Of a stretch of 64,000 nucleotides of DNA, positions 10,801-22,245 are shown one piece after another. This stretch comes from Epiperipatus broadwayi (taxonomy: Eukaryota; Onychophora; Udeonychophora; Euonychophora; Peripatidae), in NCBI GenBank assembly GCA_028023455.1, contig JAQFVV010006622.1, positions 186,001 through 250,000 on the forward strand, given 5' to 3'. Under the pieces are notes generated by a model that was not told where the DNA came from, searched no databases, and worked only from the letters and a program-made list of their open reading frames with translations. Position 1 is the stretch's first letter, and every line of letters starts with the position of its first letter. The position numbers and the translations under genes are program-made.

Positions 10801-12296
10801 ATATAACATTTGTAAATACAAGCTTATTAAATTAGGTCATGTGACATTCAACTTGATTTTTTTGTAATATATATATATATATATATATAAGTTTATATAT
10901 TTTCTGTGGAATTCAAAAGAAATCAAATTTATTTATATACTATAATGCCAATTTTTTGATTGTTGGTGAATATAGTATTAATATTGTAGCACTACCTCTA
11001 TGCCCATTCTGCTTGTCAGTTTTATTAACATAATAAACAAAATCTTTCAATGCAGTAGCTTTATTAGTTCTTTTTTGTTTTTTGATGTTTAAAATATAGA
11101 AAAATAGCTTTGTTTATAATTTAATGTTGCATCTAATTGTATTTAAATAATTATAAATATAATTAATTTATTTTTCTAGAATTTTGTCAGAAATTAAAAA
11201 TATTTTTATAAATAGAAATATTCTAATGAATAGAAATCAACAAAGTATTTATATATTAATCTATTTGATTTTATTAATATTCAAATGATTTCAAGAAAAG
11301 AGCAAAGATACTATGGAAATAATATTTTAATCGTCCATTACTGATTATTGTATGCAAGAATAAATTATATAACACTTTTAATATGGGTCAAAATATGTTA
11401 TGCCACTTTTCATGTTAAAAAATAGTTCAACTTCTTTAAGAAATTATGATAAAGTATATAAGCCTTTCTCAATTATTGAAAGATAAGGTGCAGAGGTGAG
11501 AATTGGAGAATCTATAAAAATTGTGCAACTTCAATACAATGTCTTTCTCACTAAACTATGGCATGGATAGAACTGGCCTTATCATTCAGCAAATTAGGTA
11601 GTTTTGTGAGTCATAAAGCTAAATCAGAGATGCAGTACTCCTAGTTAAAGAATACAATTTATACAAAGTAGATACTTTTGTGAAAGATAATCAATTTTTG
11701 TGCTTTATTTTTTCTACAAAGTATTTGCTTTTTTAAAAATTAAAATGAGCAACCTTGTTTTGGTACCTGCACTGTGCATAACTTTTATAAAGTAGAGTAT
11801 TTATATCAAAAAAGAAGACTGTGGTCTTTGAATGCAATATTTTCATTGTGAGGTAATCCTCATACCAAAATGTTCTAACAATTTGAGCCTATAATATATC
11901 CATGCAAAGAAATACTGCTCTATATGACAAAAACTTCCACTATCACATTTATAATCAGGAAATAAAGTCCAATTAATGGACCAGACTACTATGCCCAAAA
12001 ATTACCTTTTCAGAAGATGTGAATGTATAAATAAACTTTTACTCATAAAATGTCATGCTTTAAATAATCATATAAACAGAATTTCCATCAATTCTATGTC
12101 AGCCATTAATACTTGACATCTTTAAAATAGTAGTTTTATAACATTTGCTCAAAACATATTTGCAGATGCATTTAATACTTTTGAGAAATTTGTTTCAAAG
12201 TGGATTTATGTTTCTAGCTACAATCTTTTGTAATTTAAATGCTTATTTTTGCCAATATTTTTTTTAGTGAGTTTAATCTCAACATACATAGTTAGT
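10801..12296. other. AT-rich intergenic sequence
   Basis: Contains a short TA microsatellite near 10868-10889. The stretch 11460-11660 is slightly GC-richer but no gene or repeat family was recognised. Confidence 0.5.
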
Positions 12297-12468
12297 AATA
12301 TTTACTAAGGCAATAAACCTTTAAGCATGTAAGCTTGAAAATGCAAAGGTAGGGACCTCTACAGGTCTTAACCACAAGCTTACGCTTTGGAAGTTAAGAC
12401 CTTTAGAGGTCCCTACCTTCGCATTATCAAGCGCCCATGCTTAAAGATTTATTGCCTTAGTAAATATT
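12297..12468. mobile_element. Small foldback (MITE-like) element
   Basis: Inverted arms at 12297-12372 and 12393-12468 (76 positions each, few mismatches) surround a 20-bp loop. The outer ends read AATATTTACTAAGGCAATAA, and the inner arms carry GGTAGGGACCTCTA. No ORF and no hammerhead core. TSDs are not clear because the palindrome runs to the AT-rich flank. Confidence 0.8.
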
Positions 12469-14214
12469 ATTTACATAATCAATGTGTGTTAAATAAATTT
12501 ATAAATACATAGTTAACATATTTTTGAATTTTGAGGTTATTAGCATTGATACATTAAATAGCTCAACAATTTTAATCATTTTTTCTTATAATTTTATTTT
12601 TTATATAAGCAGAATATTTTCTTTCATATTATTATGAAATTGTGGTCAATTTTTTTCTACCAATAATTCTCTCACACTACTTTTAAGTTATAAATATTAT
12701 CATACAACATAACACATTCAAATTTTTGTTTGGATACAGTATTATATAATGCATAAATTGTTTGTAGTTGTGAATTATCCACTAATATGTTGTTATAAAT
12801 GAAAAAAAAAATTGAACTTATAAGTAAGTAATTAATGTCATAATTCTAACTGAAAAGTGCATATGTTTCATTATTGCTGATGTTTAACTAGAAAAAAAAT
12901 TTTCTAAGAAAAGTTTATTAAATCATATGTATCTATAACTTATCTAAGCATGGATAACTCTAAACAGCTAATGATTAAAATGCTTCTGTCATATAATATA
13001 TAATTTGATGTTTTTTAACTGATAGTTTTGCTAAAATATTTAAACACTTCATGTGTTACTAAGTTAAATCTAAAATGTAGCTAATCATATTGAAGTTTAG
13101 ATTATTAATATAAGTTAGAGTAACTAGATGAGTGCCTGACTTAGTCAATACTAATTAAATTAATTAGATTTTAAAATTTAAGAATTCACTATTATAATTC
13201 TAATGTAATATTTGATTTAAAATAATTCATAACTACAATTTGTTAATTTGTTAAATAATAGTATTACATTTGAGACAGAGGGTAAACTAAATTGGTTTAG
13301 TTTAGAAATAGATAAATAAGTTTATTGCTATTGAAAGAAAATTTTAAATAAATAGTTAAAAAATAGGGAATGGTTTCTAAATGTGTGGGTGTGCATGCTT
13401 GTGTGGTAATTTTATTTATTAATAGAAATATTTCTTTACTGTGTAATATTTGATATCATTTAATAGTACTTTATTTGATTAAAAATTTTAAGTAGAAATT
13501 ACATGAACCTCCAACATTATCCTTTCATAGAATTAAACCAGTTTAAATGTTGATAAAATTAAATAATACTTATTTCATATTTTTTTATTAGTTTATTTAT
13601 TTATTATTTAACCCATATAACTTGGTATTTGGAAATTCCCAAAGTCTCACTTGACTGTCTGGTGATTTTATGACTAATTAGCATCAGACCATAATAAAAA
13701 TCAATCAATTGTTAATTCAAGGATGGAAAAATCAATAGGAAGTGATGTTTCTTGTCAATTAGAGTGATTGACAGCAATAAGTTATATAAGGATGCACACA
13801 CACATATTTGGGTGAAGTGCATTAAGAGCAGAAAGAAGTGTAGGAGAGGTGTACTGGAGAAAAGCATAAAAGTTGCAGACAAAATTAAAACTGACAGTCA
13901 AAGAAGTGTAAAATTTTAATAAGCTTTTTTTTTGGTTAAAGTCAAAATGTTTATGTAAATTTAACTCAGGCACTGTTTTTCATCCTAAAGTTAATAAGAT
14001 AATCTAAATCAAATGTTAAAAAAAGAATTTATAAGCAAGATCTCAATTAATAGTACATCAATAGTAAAAAATCTTGTTTTCTGGAGCTAAAATATTGCCG
14101 GTATCATTTTTAAATTATCCTAATTTATCTCAAAATGTTAAACATTACGAACTGTTTAAATTTCTTATTTGGAAACAGACGTATTAGAAACTTTATTTAG
14201 TGTTAAGTATATAA
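12469..14214. other. AT-rich intergenic sequence, no feature seen
   Basis: No supported gene or repeat. The short minus-strand ORF at 13782-13973 has no recognisable similarity. Confidence 0.55.
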
Positions 14215-14225
14215 TTTTAATCTTT

Positions 14226-14340
14226 GTCAAGCATTGGTGATCGAGAGGTCAGCGACAGCTGCTTTACAAGCAGTTGTCCCGGGTTAGCGGGTTCGCTTCC
14301 CGGCTGATGCTATGACACATGAGAATAAGAAAAAAAATTT
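14226..14340 (+). mobile_element. tRNA-derived SINE with perfect TSDs
   Basis: A tRNA-like head (14231-14310) resembles animal tRNA-Gly in its anticodon arm and flanks (AGCTGC...AAGCAGTTG, CCCGGG). It has a 7-bp acceptor-like pairing (GCATTGG with CTGATGC), a B box GGTTCGCTTCC (14290-14300), and about 10 extra bases ahead of the T arm as if CGGGTT had been duplicated. A short tail TATGACACATGAGAATAAG and an A-run follow. An 11-bp perfect duplication TTTTAATCTTT flanks it (14215-14225 and 14341-14351), evidence of retroposition. A second copy lies at 32.4 kb. Confidence 0.88.
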
Positions 14341-14351
14341 TTTTAATCTTT

Positions 14352-15606
14352 TGCTATAACTTGTTAAAATAAGATGATTCCTAAAAACTTTCAAAAATGT
14401 TTATTGTCGTTTGTATCAAAGGAAATTCTTTGAAGAACTAAATATTTATGAAAGGGAAACTGTTTTTGTTAATGCTAATGATTTATTATAGTAATAATTA
14501 ATGAGTGCTTATCGTATTGACTAGAAAAAAACAATTTTTTAATGTCAAAGTTATTGAGACTCACTTATAAATTAATATTCCTGATTTAAAGGATTATTAA
14601 TATGGAATTATGCCTTTGATAAAGCGCTAAATAATTAACAAAGATTATTTTCTTTGAACGATTGTATGTAATAATTACTAAATATGCTTGGATTTTGAAA
14701 AGAACATTTTAACCTAACAGCTATGTGAAAATAATTGAATAAATAATATTATGTGTCAATGTTTTCATTCATAAAAAGTTGCTGAATAATAGATGTAGAT
14801 ATGGTAAATGGTGTATGAATATTATAAATTCTATTTAAATTGAAAGATAGATTTGGAAGAAACTGCTTTACTAAATATTGTGTGAAAATCTTGGGTAAAT
14901 TGAAAGAAATGAAATGAAGTACAATATTAAATATTGTGTTGAAAAAACATTACGTGTATTGAAGAAGAATATGTGTTAAATGCTAAATTAAAAATAATTT
15001 GCTATCTTAAACCAAGTGGAGTGATAGTAATGTGAAAAAAATGTGAAGTGTTTGTCCAGTATATATGTGCAATAATTTGCGAAATAATGGTCATTCATTT
15101 ATTCATGTATTAATATTTCATTACATGTGTGTGTGCGATGTCTATGCATGAGAAAATAACTGTCAATGCAAATGTGTTTTGGATTATATAAACAATGTGC
15201 AGAGAACATCTTGATGTATTGAATTACTTGACGTCGGACCAGGAACTGTATAGATTAAGAACTTGAAGATTTTTTTTTTTTTATTTAAAAAAAAAAAAAT
15301 GGTGAAACCTATGCTTAACATTATAACGTATTTTGATTAAGTATGCATTTATATTATTATTCTCATTATTATATGCTATTTAACTATTGATTCTATTTTA
15401 AATATTAGTCATTTTATCTTTATATGTTACAGTCTAACATGTCAGAAAGAGGTTGACTTATTATTATAATTTTAGCATTAATAATACTATGCTATATAAT
15501 AATTTAGTATTAAGATTTTAAAAAGTGCTGCTATAACCCTGATTGTGATAAGTATATTTATAATGAATATTATATGTTTTATGAAATGATGTATATTTTT
15601 TGTTTT
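14352..15606. other. AT-rich intergenic sequence, no feature seen
   Basis: A T-run then A-run hairpin lies near 15270-15300. Nothing else supported. Confidence 0.55.
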
Positions 15607-15835
15607 TCTGAAGGTTTGTGATGATGGTGTTCTAGCTGTATTTTTATATTGGACTATTTCCATCATCTAATATGTGTGTTGAATGTCTTTAGAAAAGTTT
15701 AATTTTTAGTTAAATATTCCAAATGCATTCAACTGTTAGTAATATCACAGCAAACAGGTTAGTATATGCACCAACTGTTAGTAATATCACAGCAAACAAA
15801 TGTTAATAATATCACAGCAAACAGGTTAGTATTTT
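15607..15835. repeat. Penelope-tail-like repeat with short tandem duplication
   Basis: The segment 15607-15750 matches the left terminal repeat of the Penelope-like element at 61313-61455: shared GGACTATTTCCATCATCTAA, a shared ATGTCTTTAGAAAA and a shared ATTCAACTGTTAGTAATA. The last part is then repeated two to three times (the GTTAGTAATATCACAGCAAA motif at about 15735-15825). A solitary or truncated terminal repeat is likely. Confidence 0.7.
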
Positions 15836-16103
15836 TGTTTCTATTAATTGCTTAAGACTACATTTTATTCTTTCATATTTGTCAATTTTACGCGTCAATT
15901 TAGTATTATATTTAGCAAGAGTTTAAAATTAAATCATCTCTAGTATACGTGATATGTGTTATCTGACTATTTTGTGTTTACAATGTATGTGAATTTATTT
16001 CCACCTTGAGGGTATGAAGATTGAGCTTAGCTCTCTCATTATTATTGATATTGAAATAATTTATTTAGTTTTATTGAGATAGAGGGTTACTCTCTCCAAT
16101 AGT

Positions 16104-16568
16104 AAATATTTGAAAACCAGGTACTCTTCACAAACCTGGGAGCTTAATTGTAAGTATAGATGATTTGAACTCAGATTTTCAAGCACCCTTCAACTATCCA
16201 CACTATCTCATACAACTGATACACATGACCACACACATGTAGAAAAGATTAATAATCACCAATATACATATTTCATGCTAAACCAGCACTCATCAGTTGG
16301 TCCAGACTATCATCTCTCACACATATATATATAATCAATGCTCAGTTTATATTAAGATAGCAAATCTTCATACTTTAATAAACATGCTTCAATCCACTGC
16401 AACCTCCAACTTTTCAGCCATCCATATCATTGAAAATCTGATGATGAATACTCAAATCCCATGCTGATTATTAATCTTTTCTACATGTGTGTGGTCATGG
16501 GTATCAGTTGTATGAGATAGTGTGGATAGTTGAAGGGTGCTTGAAAATCTGAGTTCAAATCCTCTATA
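16104..16568. mobile_element. HHR family-1 element, copy B, with 13-bp TSDs
   Basis: Same family as copy A. The left arm is complete, including the AAATATTTGAAAACC end. Most of the right arm, including its ribozyme, is deleted, leaving only the inner tip and the outer tRNA-like end. TCTCTCCAATAGT is present on both sides (16091-16103 and 16569-16581), a perfect 13-bp duplication, which fixes the element ends and shows insertion as one unit. Confidence 0.9.
16253..16311 (-). ncRNA. Hammerhead ribozyme, family 1, copy B
   Basis: CTGATGA, stem II GTGCT-GGTTT-AGCAT, GAAA, then TATGTAT for stem III (one C-to-T change kept as a U-G wobble), cleavage nucleotide A, and TTGGT. The distal stem I reads GATAGTC against GATTATT, where the changed base again forms a wobble pair. 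The substitutions keep the fold. Confidence 0.8.
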
Positions 16569-16632
16569 TCTCTCCAATAGTGTTGATATTTTCCTTGAGC
16601 AATATTTTCTCACGTCTATAGTCGGAATTGTG

Positions 16633-16920
16633 TCAGTTCATTCTCGCATTATATATGTCTAGAGATAAAGTCATAATATATTTTATTGTCTCAGATAGTA
16701 AGAGTGTATTAAGTTTAGTTATTTGAAGTGTAGCATCCTCTTCAGCAACCCCTTTACTCCCTAAGGGTAGCTTGAGAATTTTGATGTATAATGTGTTTTG
16801 CTGCGCGTTGCCAACAATCTTTAATAAAACCGATAATAAATTATTCAAAATTATAAAATTTATTATTAGTCTAAAATAAACAATGTACATCATAATCATC
16901 CTCGTCCAGAAGCAAGTCAC
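16633..16920 (-). other. Unrecognised 95-codon open frame
   Basis: Longer than expected for such AT-rich sequence, and its second half has a protein-like composition (for example LPLGSKGVAEEDATLQITKL). It starts just outside copy B and ends before the family-2 element. It has no recognisable motif, and the N-terminal third is hydrophobic low-complexity sequence. It could be a remnant exon or transposon piece, or chance. Confidence 0.2.
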
Positions 16921-16967
16921 CAGCTGGACTGGTGAGACTTAAAGATTGTTTATCTTTACTCATTGTT

Positions 16968-17214
16968 AGTAAATAATTCAAAACAAAGCAAAACTCTCCA
17001 TATAGTAGTGCCATCTTGTGCTAACAAGAGCAATCAATGGATGCCAGAAGGCTTGTGCATAAAATCCCTATCCCTATCTGGCATCCATTGATTGCTCTTG
17101 TTAGCACAAGATGGCACTACTATATGGAGAGTTTTGCTTTGTTTTGAATTGTTTAATAACAATTATGTGCTAGTATGAGATAGTGATCATGTGATGTTTA
17201 GTGTTTTACTCATT
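16968..17214. mobile_element. HHR family-2 related palindrome with 13-bp TSDs
   Basis: Two perfect 72-bp inverted arms (16976-17047 and 17078-17149) surround a 30-bp loop, followed by a tail ending GTGATCATGTGATGTTTAGTG. Arm and tail sequences match the ends of the compact family-2 retroposon at 47.35 kb, but the ribozyme segment is replaced by the inverted copy of the left part. TTTACTCATTGTT flanks both sides (16955-16967 and 17215-17227). Confidence 0.88.
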
Positions 17215-17227
17215 GTTGGAACATATA

Positions 17228-18090
17228 TACCATTGAGTGTGTGTATACGTGTAATCTCTGAAAATGATTTAAGATTTTATTATAGCTTTGATAGCTAAAA
17301 TCCATGACGTTAATAAATAAGGTATGATTAATAAACTGTGATAGTTAAAGACCATATCGTTTGATAAATAATGCATGGTTAGTAAAATTTTAATTATTGA
17401 AGACCACAAATAAATAAATAAGATATAATTGATACATCTATAGATTATAAAATGATAACATTAGTTGTGGCATATATTTTATGCAGAAAGATATAATTTG
17501 CACTTTAGATTTATTGATAATTTATTAGATTATATTACTTAAACAGCACAGAATAATTATTTAAAATGGAAGTAAAATAGGTACTGTATTCAATTTAAAG
17601 GGTAAAATTTATAATAATTTTATCTGGTCAAATATGTTTGTCCATGTAAAACCACCATAGGTCGTGGATAGGTAATTCAGTTATGTAATGTGTTAATTTA
17701 AGGAAATTTGAAATTGTAAAGTATTCTCCGTAAACAAGTGCACAAGATTATTGTAAATATTATTTTTAATTCTTTGTAACGGACTTTTATATGTTACGTT
17801 TTGTATTAATAAATGTTATTTGTATTTAATCTGGTGGAGTGTCTTTATAGTGTTATTGGGATTCATTAAATTCCAAAAATTTAAACATTATACAATTTAT
17901 TATGCAAATATTTTCCCATGCTTATTCAAGGCACAGATACGTAAATTAAATGTTAAACTATTTAACTGATAATTGTTTGCAGATATGAATAATGCATTTA
18001 GATAAAATACTATTCATTCATTCTATTGATCAGTTTAAGTTAAAACTGTAAATTTATTTAAATAAGACTGCGTTAGAATTAATTATGGGT
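17228..18090. other. AT-rich intergenic sequence, no feature seen
   Basis: Repeated weak phrases (TTGAAGACCA, AATAAATAAGRTATGATTAATA) between 17280 and 17420 hint at a diverged tandem duplication of about 65 bp. No gene. Confidence 0.45.
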
Positions 18091-18095
18091 TTTTT

Positions 18096-18190
18096 TTCTT
18101 TTCTTTTTATACGTCAAATGCGTTGACAGGGAGGCGAACCCGGGCCAGCTGCTTGGAAGGCAGCTATGCTAACCACTTGGCCACTGACGC
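18096..18190 (-). mobile_element. tRNA-Gly(UCC)-derived sequence, probable SINE or tRNA pseudogene
   Basis: The minus strand 18190-18119 is 72 nt, the normal tRNA-Gly length, with a clear A box (TGGCCAAGTGG), anticodon loop CTTCCAA (UCC), B box GGTTCGCCTCC and 3' CAACGCA. The acceptor stem has two mismatches and the T stem one. An A-rich tail (TTTGACGTATAAAAAGAAAAG) like that of the SINE at 14.2 kb follows. Hence a retroposed or degenerate copy is more likely than a working tRNA gene. TSDs are not convincing. Confidence 0.7.
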
Positions 18191-18199
18191 TAATAAAAT

Positions 18200-19070
18200 T
18201 ATTGTGTTGTTATGAATATATTTGGAGTGGGCATAAAATCCCTTTCCCACTATTGGTACTCGCATGTTCTCCTAATAGATGATTATACTATTCTAAATTT
18301 AAAGTTTAATGCGATTTAGTCTTAATTAAATTATTTATTACATTATTAATTATCATCATTCAATAAGCGGTAGACATTAGTTTGTCGATTAGGCGTATAT
18401 CTGCGCATGTTTCTTACTGAGATACCATTCATTTATCAATAACGTATTCATAAAATAAATATTGAAAATTTAATAATAAATATAAGAACCCTGAGATCAT
18501 ATTATAATTTTAGAAACAAAAACTCATATTTATTGCCAAAGAGAGGCAAAGTGGCATAACAGAGCAGTAGGATTGGTAAAACTGACTATTAAATGTGATT
18601 CTGATCATAGCGATATGACGATGAAGTAGTTAGAGATGTAAGAGTATGTTTGAAAAGAAGAAATGATGAAAGAGATTTATTATAAGACAGAAATTAATTA
18701 TACCCTTTCTACATGGTGATTTGTGTTGGAATACGAGAGTTTTTAAAGTTTTGCAAGAGTGAGTTGAGGTTTCTCTTTCTCTTAACTTTATTAATGATAC
18801 TTTATAATGTTTATTAGTGTTGTAATCCTCATGTTCTTGTCATGAATTACTGTAGCAACAGCAGAAACCTAAGCTTTAGCTAGAGCATGATTATTAAGCT
18901 TATATTAATCTTATTTGATTTATTAGCTGCAGCCTTGTTAACCTTGTTTAATTATTAATCTTATTTAATTTTATTATAGCTTGAGATTGCACCAGCTTTA
19001 GCTATAGCATTATATGTGACCTTGGTTAGTTGGTCCAGCTTACATAGCTTGAACTATTTTTTCATAGGTA
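18200..19070. other. AT-rich intergenic sequence
   Basis: A TAAGCTTTAGCTAGAGCATGA-like phrase recurs in part at about 18870 and 18990. No gene seen. Confidence 0.45.
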
Positions 19071-19079
19071 CAATATATA

Positions 19080-19860
19080 TATATATATATTGTAACGGGA
19101 TGGGGTGTTCAGGAAGTGGAAATAAAATGAAAATGAAACTGGGTGATGGCAAAACATCATCATCATTCCCAATTCATCAATATTTACATTAAAATGATTT
19201 AATATAAATAGTTTACAAAGTGTTTATAAGTAATGAGATATTTAATCATAAAATGAGATTAGAGAATCTCTGAGAACATTGAGAGATCAAAAGCTAACTC
19301 AGAAGAGCAACTAAAGCATAATTATTATCAACCAGCATTATAAAGTAACTATCAGTATAAGTAACTACTTGAGAGAAATAACCATCCATCATCATCATTG
19401 ATGGGAATAAACAAATTAGTACATAAAATATATAAATCAACAGTCAACCTTGTGACTGGATTGAAAATGGGTCTTCTGTAGACCAGGCTAACTATTGAGC
19501 CTTTGCCAGCTTGGGCAATTATATAAACATAACTTGGATGCACCAGTTTAGTGCCCATCCATTAAAATACACAATAATCAGAAATAGAACAATAATGCTG
19601 GGACATTTAAAGCATGCTGATCATCATCAATGCTCTGGCCACTAAAGTACTATTAATGTACTGGCCAACTATAAACTTAACTTTTAATAAGACTAAAGTA
19701 AAATAAAAGATAGTGCATGGGCTTTAAAGAGTATCCTCTTTTGTGCCAACCAGGATGATGATGATCATCCCTGGATGCCCAAAGCACTAAACACATCCCC
19801 ATTTATCCATGTCTGAAATCTAGCTCAGAGAACATGGGCTCTATTACTGTATGTGAACAA
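19080..19860. repeat. Probable decayed repeat block
   Basis: GC is modestly raised, with recurring CATCATCATC and GATGATGATGATCATCC phrases and a related pair, GGATGCACCAGTTTAGTGCCC (about 19533) and GGATGCCCAAAGCACTAAAC (about 19773). It begins at a TA microsatellite. The 68-codon minus-strand ORF (19352-19558) is part of this block. The family is not recognised. Confidence 0.35.
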
Positions 19861-20710
19861 GAGATGATGGAAACCATTTTTAACAATTAAATAAGTTTAT
19901 TAATAACAATAAAAAATAAATGATTAAGGTCTTATAAGGGTTCTGATTTTGAATGGTATACAAAATTATATACACAACTAAAGTTATTACATGGTTTACA
20001 ATATTTTTTAATAAGTTTCTACAAATGCATATATATATATCCGTACATAGACGGGCGTTTTATAACATATGATTTTTCTCAAAATAATAAATGACATCAA
20101 TTTTTACCTAAGTAGGTTTTGATATATATAAATATGCGCACAGAGTGCAGTACATTTGAGAAATAGACATATTTAAATGATTATACAATAAATGATTAAA
20201 ATTTTTACATATATGAGTGTGCACACTGACTACTTTTATCTATTTCAACTTTTACAATAATATTATAATTTTCTAATACATAAATTTCCTACCTATACTT
20301 GTGTATAAACAAAATATAGATACAATTTAAAATTAGTTTCAATTTATAAGTTCTCAAAAGTATAGTCAATTTTTTTGACAGGTATTTGTTGATTAATTAT
20401 CAACGTTTTTGGACCAATTTAAAAGATTTGCTTTTTCGATTTTAATTCAAACAAAATTATGCTTGCATTTAAATTATATATTCTTTTTTTTTTTAATGAA
20501 TATGAAAATTATTTCTTAGCAAAATATATATAGCAAATCGTCTCTCTTTTCAACATTTGATTGGAGCAAATTTTACTTTAAGTTAATTTAAAAAAATACA
20601 ACTCACTGTATATACACGCGATGTATTTATCTGTGGTTTCCTGCTTGCATAGATGAACACTAGCATCAGTACACCAATTTCTTCAAGCTTTCTCATGGTA
20701 AGCTTGGTTT

Positions 20711-21130
20711 CTAGCCCATCAGAAAAAATATAATTCCGGGCTTGTTGTCACTATCAGGTAAAGGTACATAATCCATGTAAAATCTTGGTCTGTAGTTGGT
20801 CTCTTTCTGTCTAGGATTTTTCCAGGCAAGCAGCTGTCTTGGTTTGATGGATTTCAGGCAATCAATCATCCTCTGCACGTTTAAGGCTATGAATTCCAGC
20901 ACAAAGAAGTGGGTCATTTTCTCCATGTGAATTTCAAACTCCTGTGAAGGAAATATTGGCAGCTCCCCAATCTAATGTTCTGCCAACTATATGGTCAGCT
21001 AAACCCAACTGCTGCCCTTCATCAAGTTGCAACGAAATATTGTAACCAACTCTGCAGCTGACATGTTCTCTTCAAAATCGCTAACCAGACTTTGCAGTGG
21101 CCCAGTTGGCCACTGCTTAAACTATTACAA
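20711..21130 (-). pseudogene. Broken coding remnant, family unknown
   Basis: The minus strand carries protein-like sequence. A clean frame at 20711-20945 includes EKMTHFFVLEFIALNVQRM and later YRPRFYMDYVPLPDSDNKPG, preceded at about 20945 by a good 3' splice-type sequence (TTTCCTTCACAG). Further upstream (20950-21130) coding-like pieces continue in shifting frames (FEENMSAAELVTIFRC; GLADHIVGRTLDWGAAN), interrupted by stops. GC is higher than in the flanks. This looks like a processed or decayed gene fragment, or transposon ORF debris. The protein family is not recognised. Confidence 0.45.
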
Positions 21131-21382
21131 CCAGACTCCTCTGGTCAACTCTTACAAACTACAAGCAAAAACTAACTGATATTTTTTTTTATCAGTCTTT
21201 TATAAACTTGGGTAGGTCAGGTGACAAAAACACAGTGGCTATTTTCAATCTACTTTAATCCTTTTGAAAACAAGTTGGAAATTTTTATCAAAGTGTGATT
21301 TTCATGTTTTTACTTTAATCGTTGGAATTTGACCCAAGGTGTGATAATCCTTTTGAAAACATGTACTTGTTTTCATTTAGAC

Positions 21383-22245
21383 CAGTGGCACCCAACCTTT
21401 AACTTGACGTGAGCCAGTTGAGAATTTAAAAAAATTTGGGGAGCCACAATTATATATTACATTTTTCATATTACATTTATAAACATGGTACTTGGGTACT
21501 AAACCTGCAATGTAGGGAGATAGGTGGGGGGGACGGCCTATTCACATTGGTATCAATCTGCCGTTTCTAATGTGGCCAAAATAACGTATACACGGATCTT
21601 TCTCGATGAAAACATCAATATATACAGCAAAATATATATGTGTACATGAATCTATCACGATAAAAACAACTATTTACAGCACTAAACATCAATATATATA
21701 TACAGCAAAATATATACGTGTACACGGATAAAAACAACTGTTTACAGCACTAAACATCGATATATACAGCAAAATATATACGTGTACATGGATCTATCTC
21801 GATAAAAACTATTTCCAGCACTAAACACAATATATATACAGCACCAAACCAAACGTCTACAAGGATCTTTCTCGATAAAAACAACAATACATATAAGAGC
21901 ACTAAACACAATATATATATAGCACCAAACCAAACGTGTACAGCAAAAAAAAAATGGTGTAATATGTTAAAAAGAAAAAAAAATGTAAATACATTTTATT
22001 TATTAAAAATTTGGTAACATACATATAAATTACAATTACAGGAAAAATATATTTTATTTAATGTGAAACCTGACACTGCATATCGTTATTGTTTGTATTG
22101 TAAAAATGTTTATTTTTTAGTGTGTGCATGTGCCATCAAGAAACATAAAATATTTTATCAATTTTTTTGAAGAGTGCAATTTGAGCCACATTAAACAGTT
22201 ACACGAGCCACATGTGACTCGCTAGCTATGGGTTGGGCATCCCTG
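21383..22245. mobile_element. Non-autonomous hAT element with 8-bp TSD
   Basis: Terminal inverted repeats CAGTGGCACCCAACC and CAGGGATGCCCAACC (12 of 15) begin and end the element, with GAGCCACA motifs just inside both ends. ATTTAGAC lies on each side (21375-21382 and 22246-22253), the 8-bp duplication typical of hAT. Length is 863 bp and there is no transposase. The interior is mostly an imperfect tandem array (see separate entry). Confidence 0.92.
21580..21945. repeat. Minisatellite inside the hAT element
   Basis: About five imperfect units of roughly 70-80 bp share ACGTGTACAYGGATCTWTCTC, GATAAAAACAA and CAGCACTAAACA with a TATATACAGC linker. The array lies between the hAT ends and probably arose within it. 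Confidence 0.85.
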
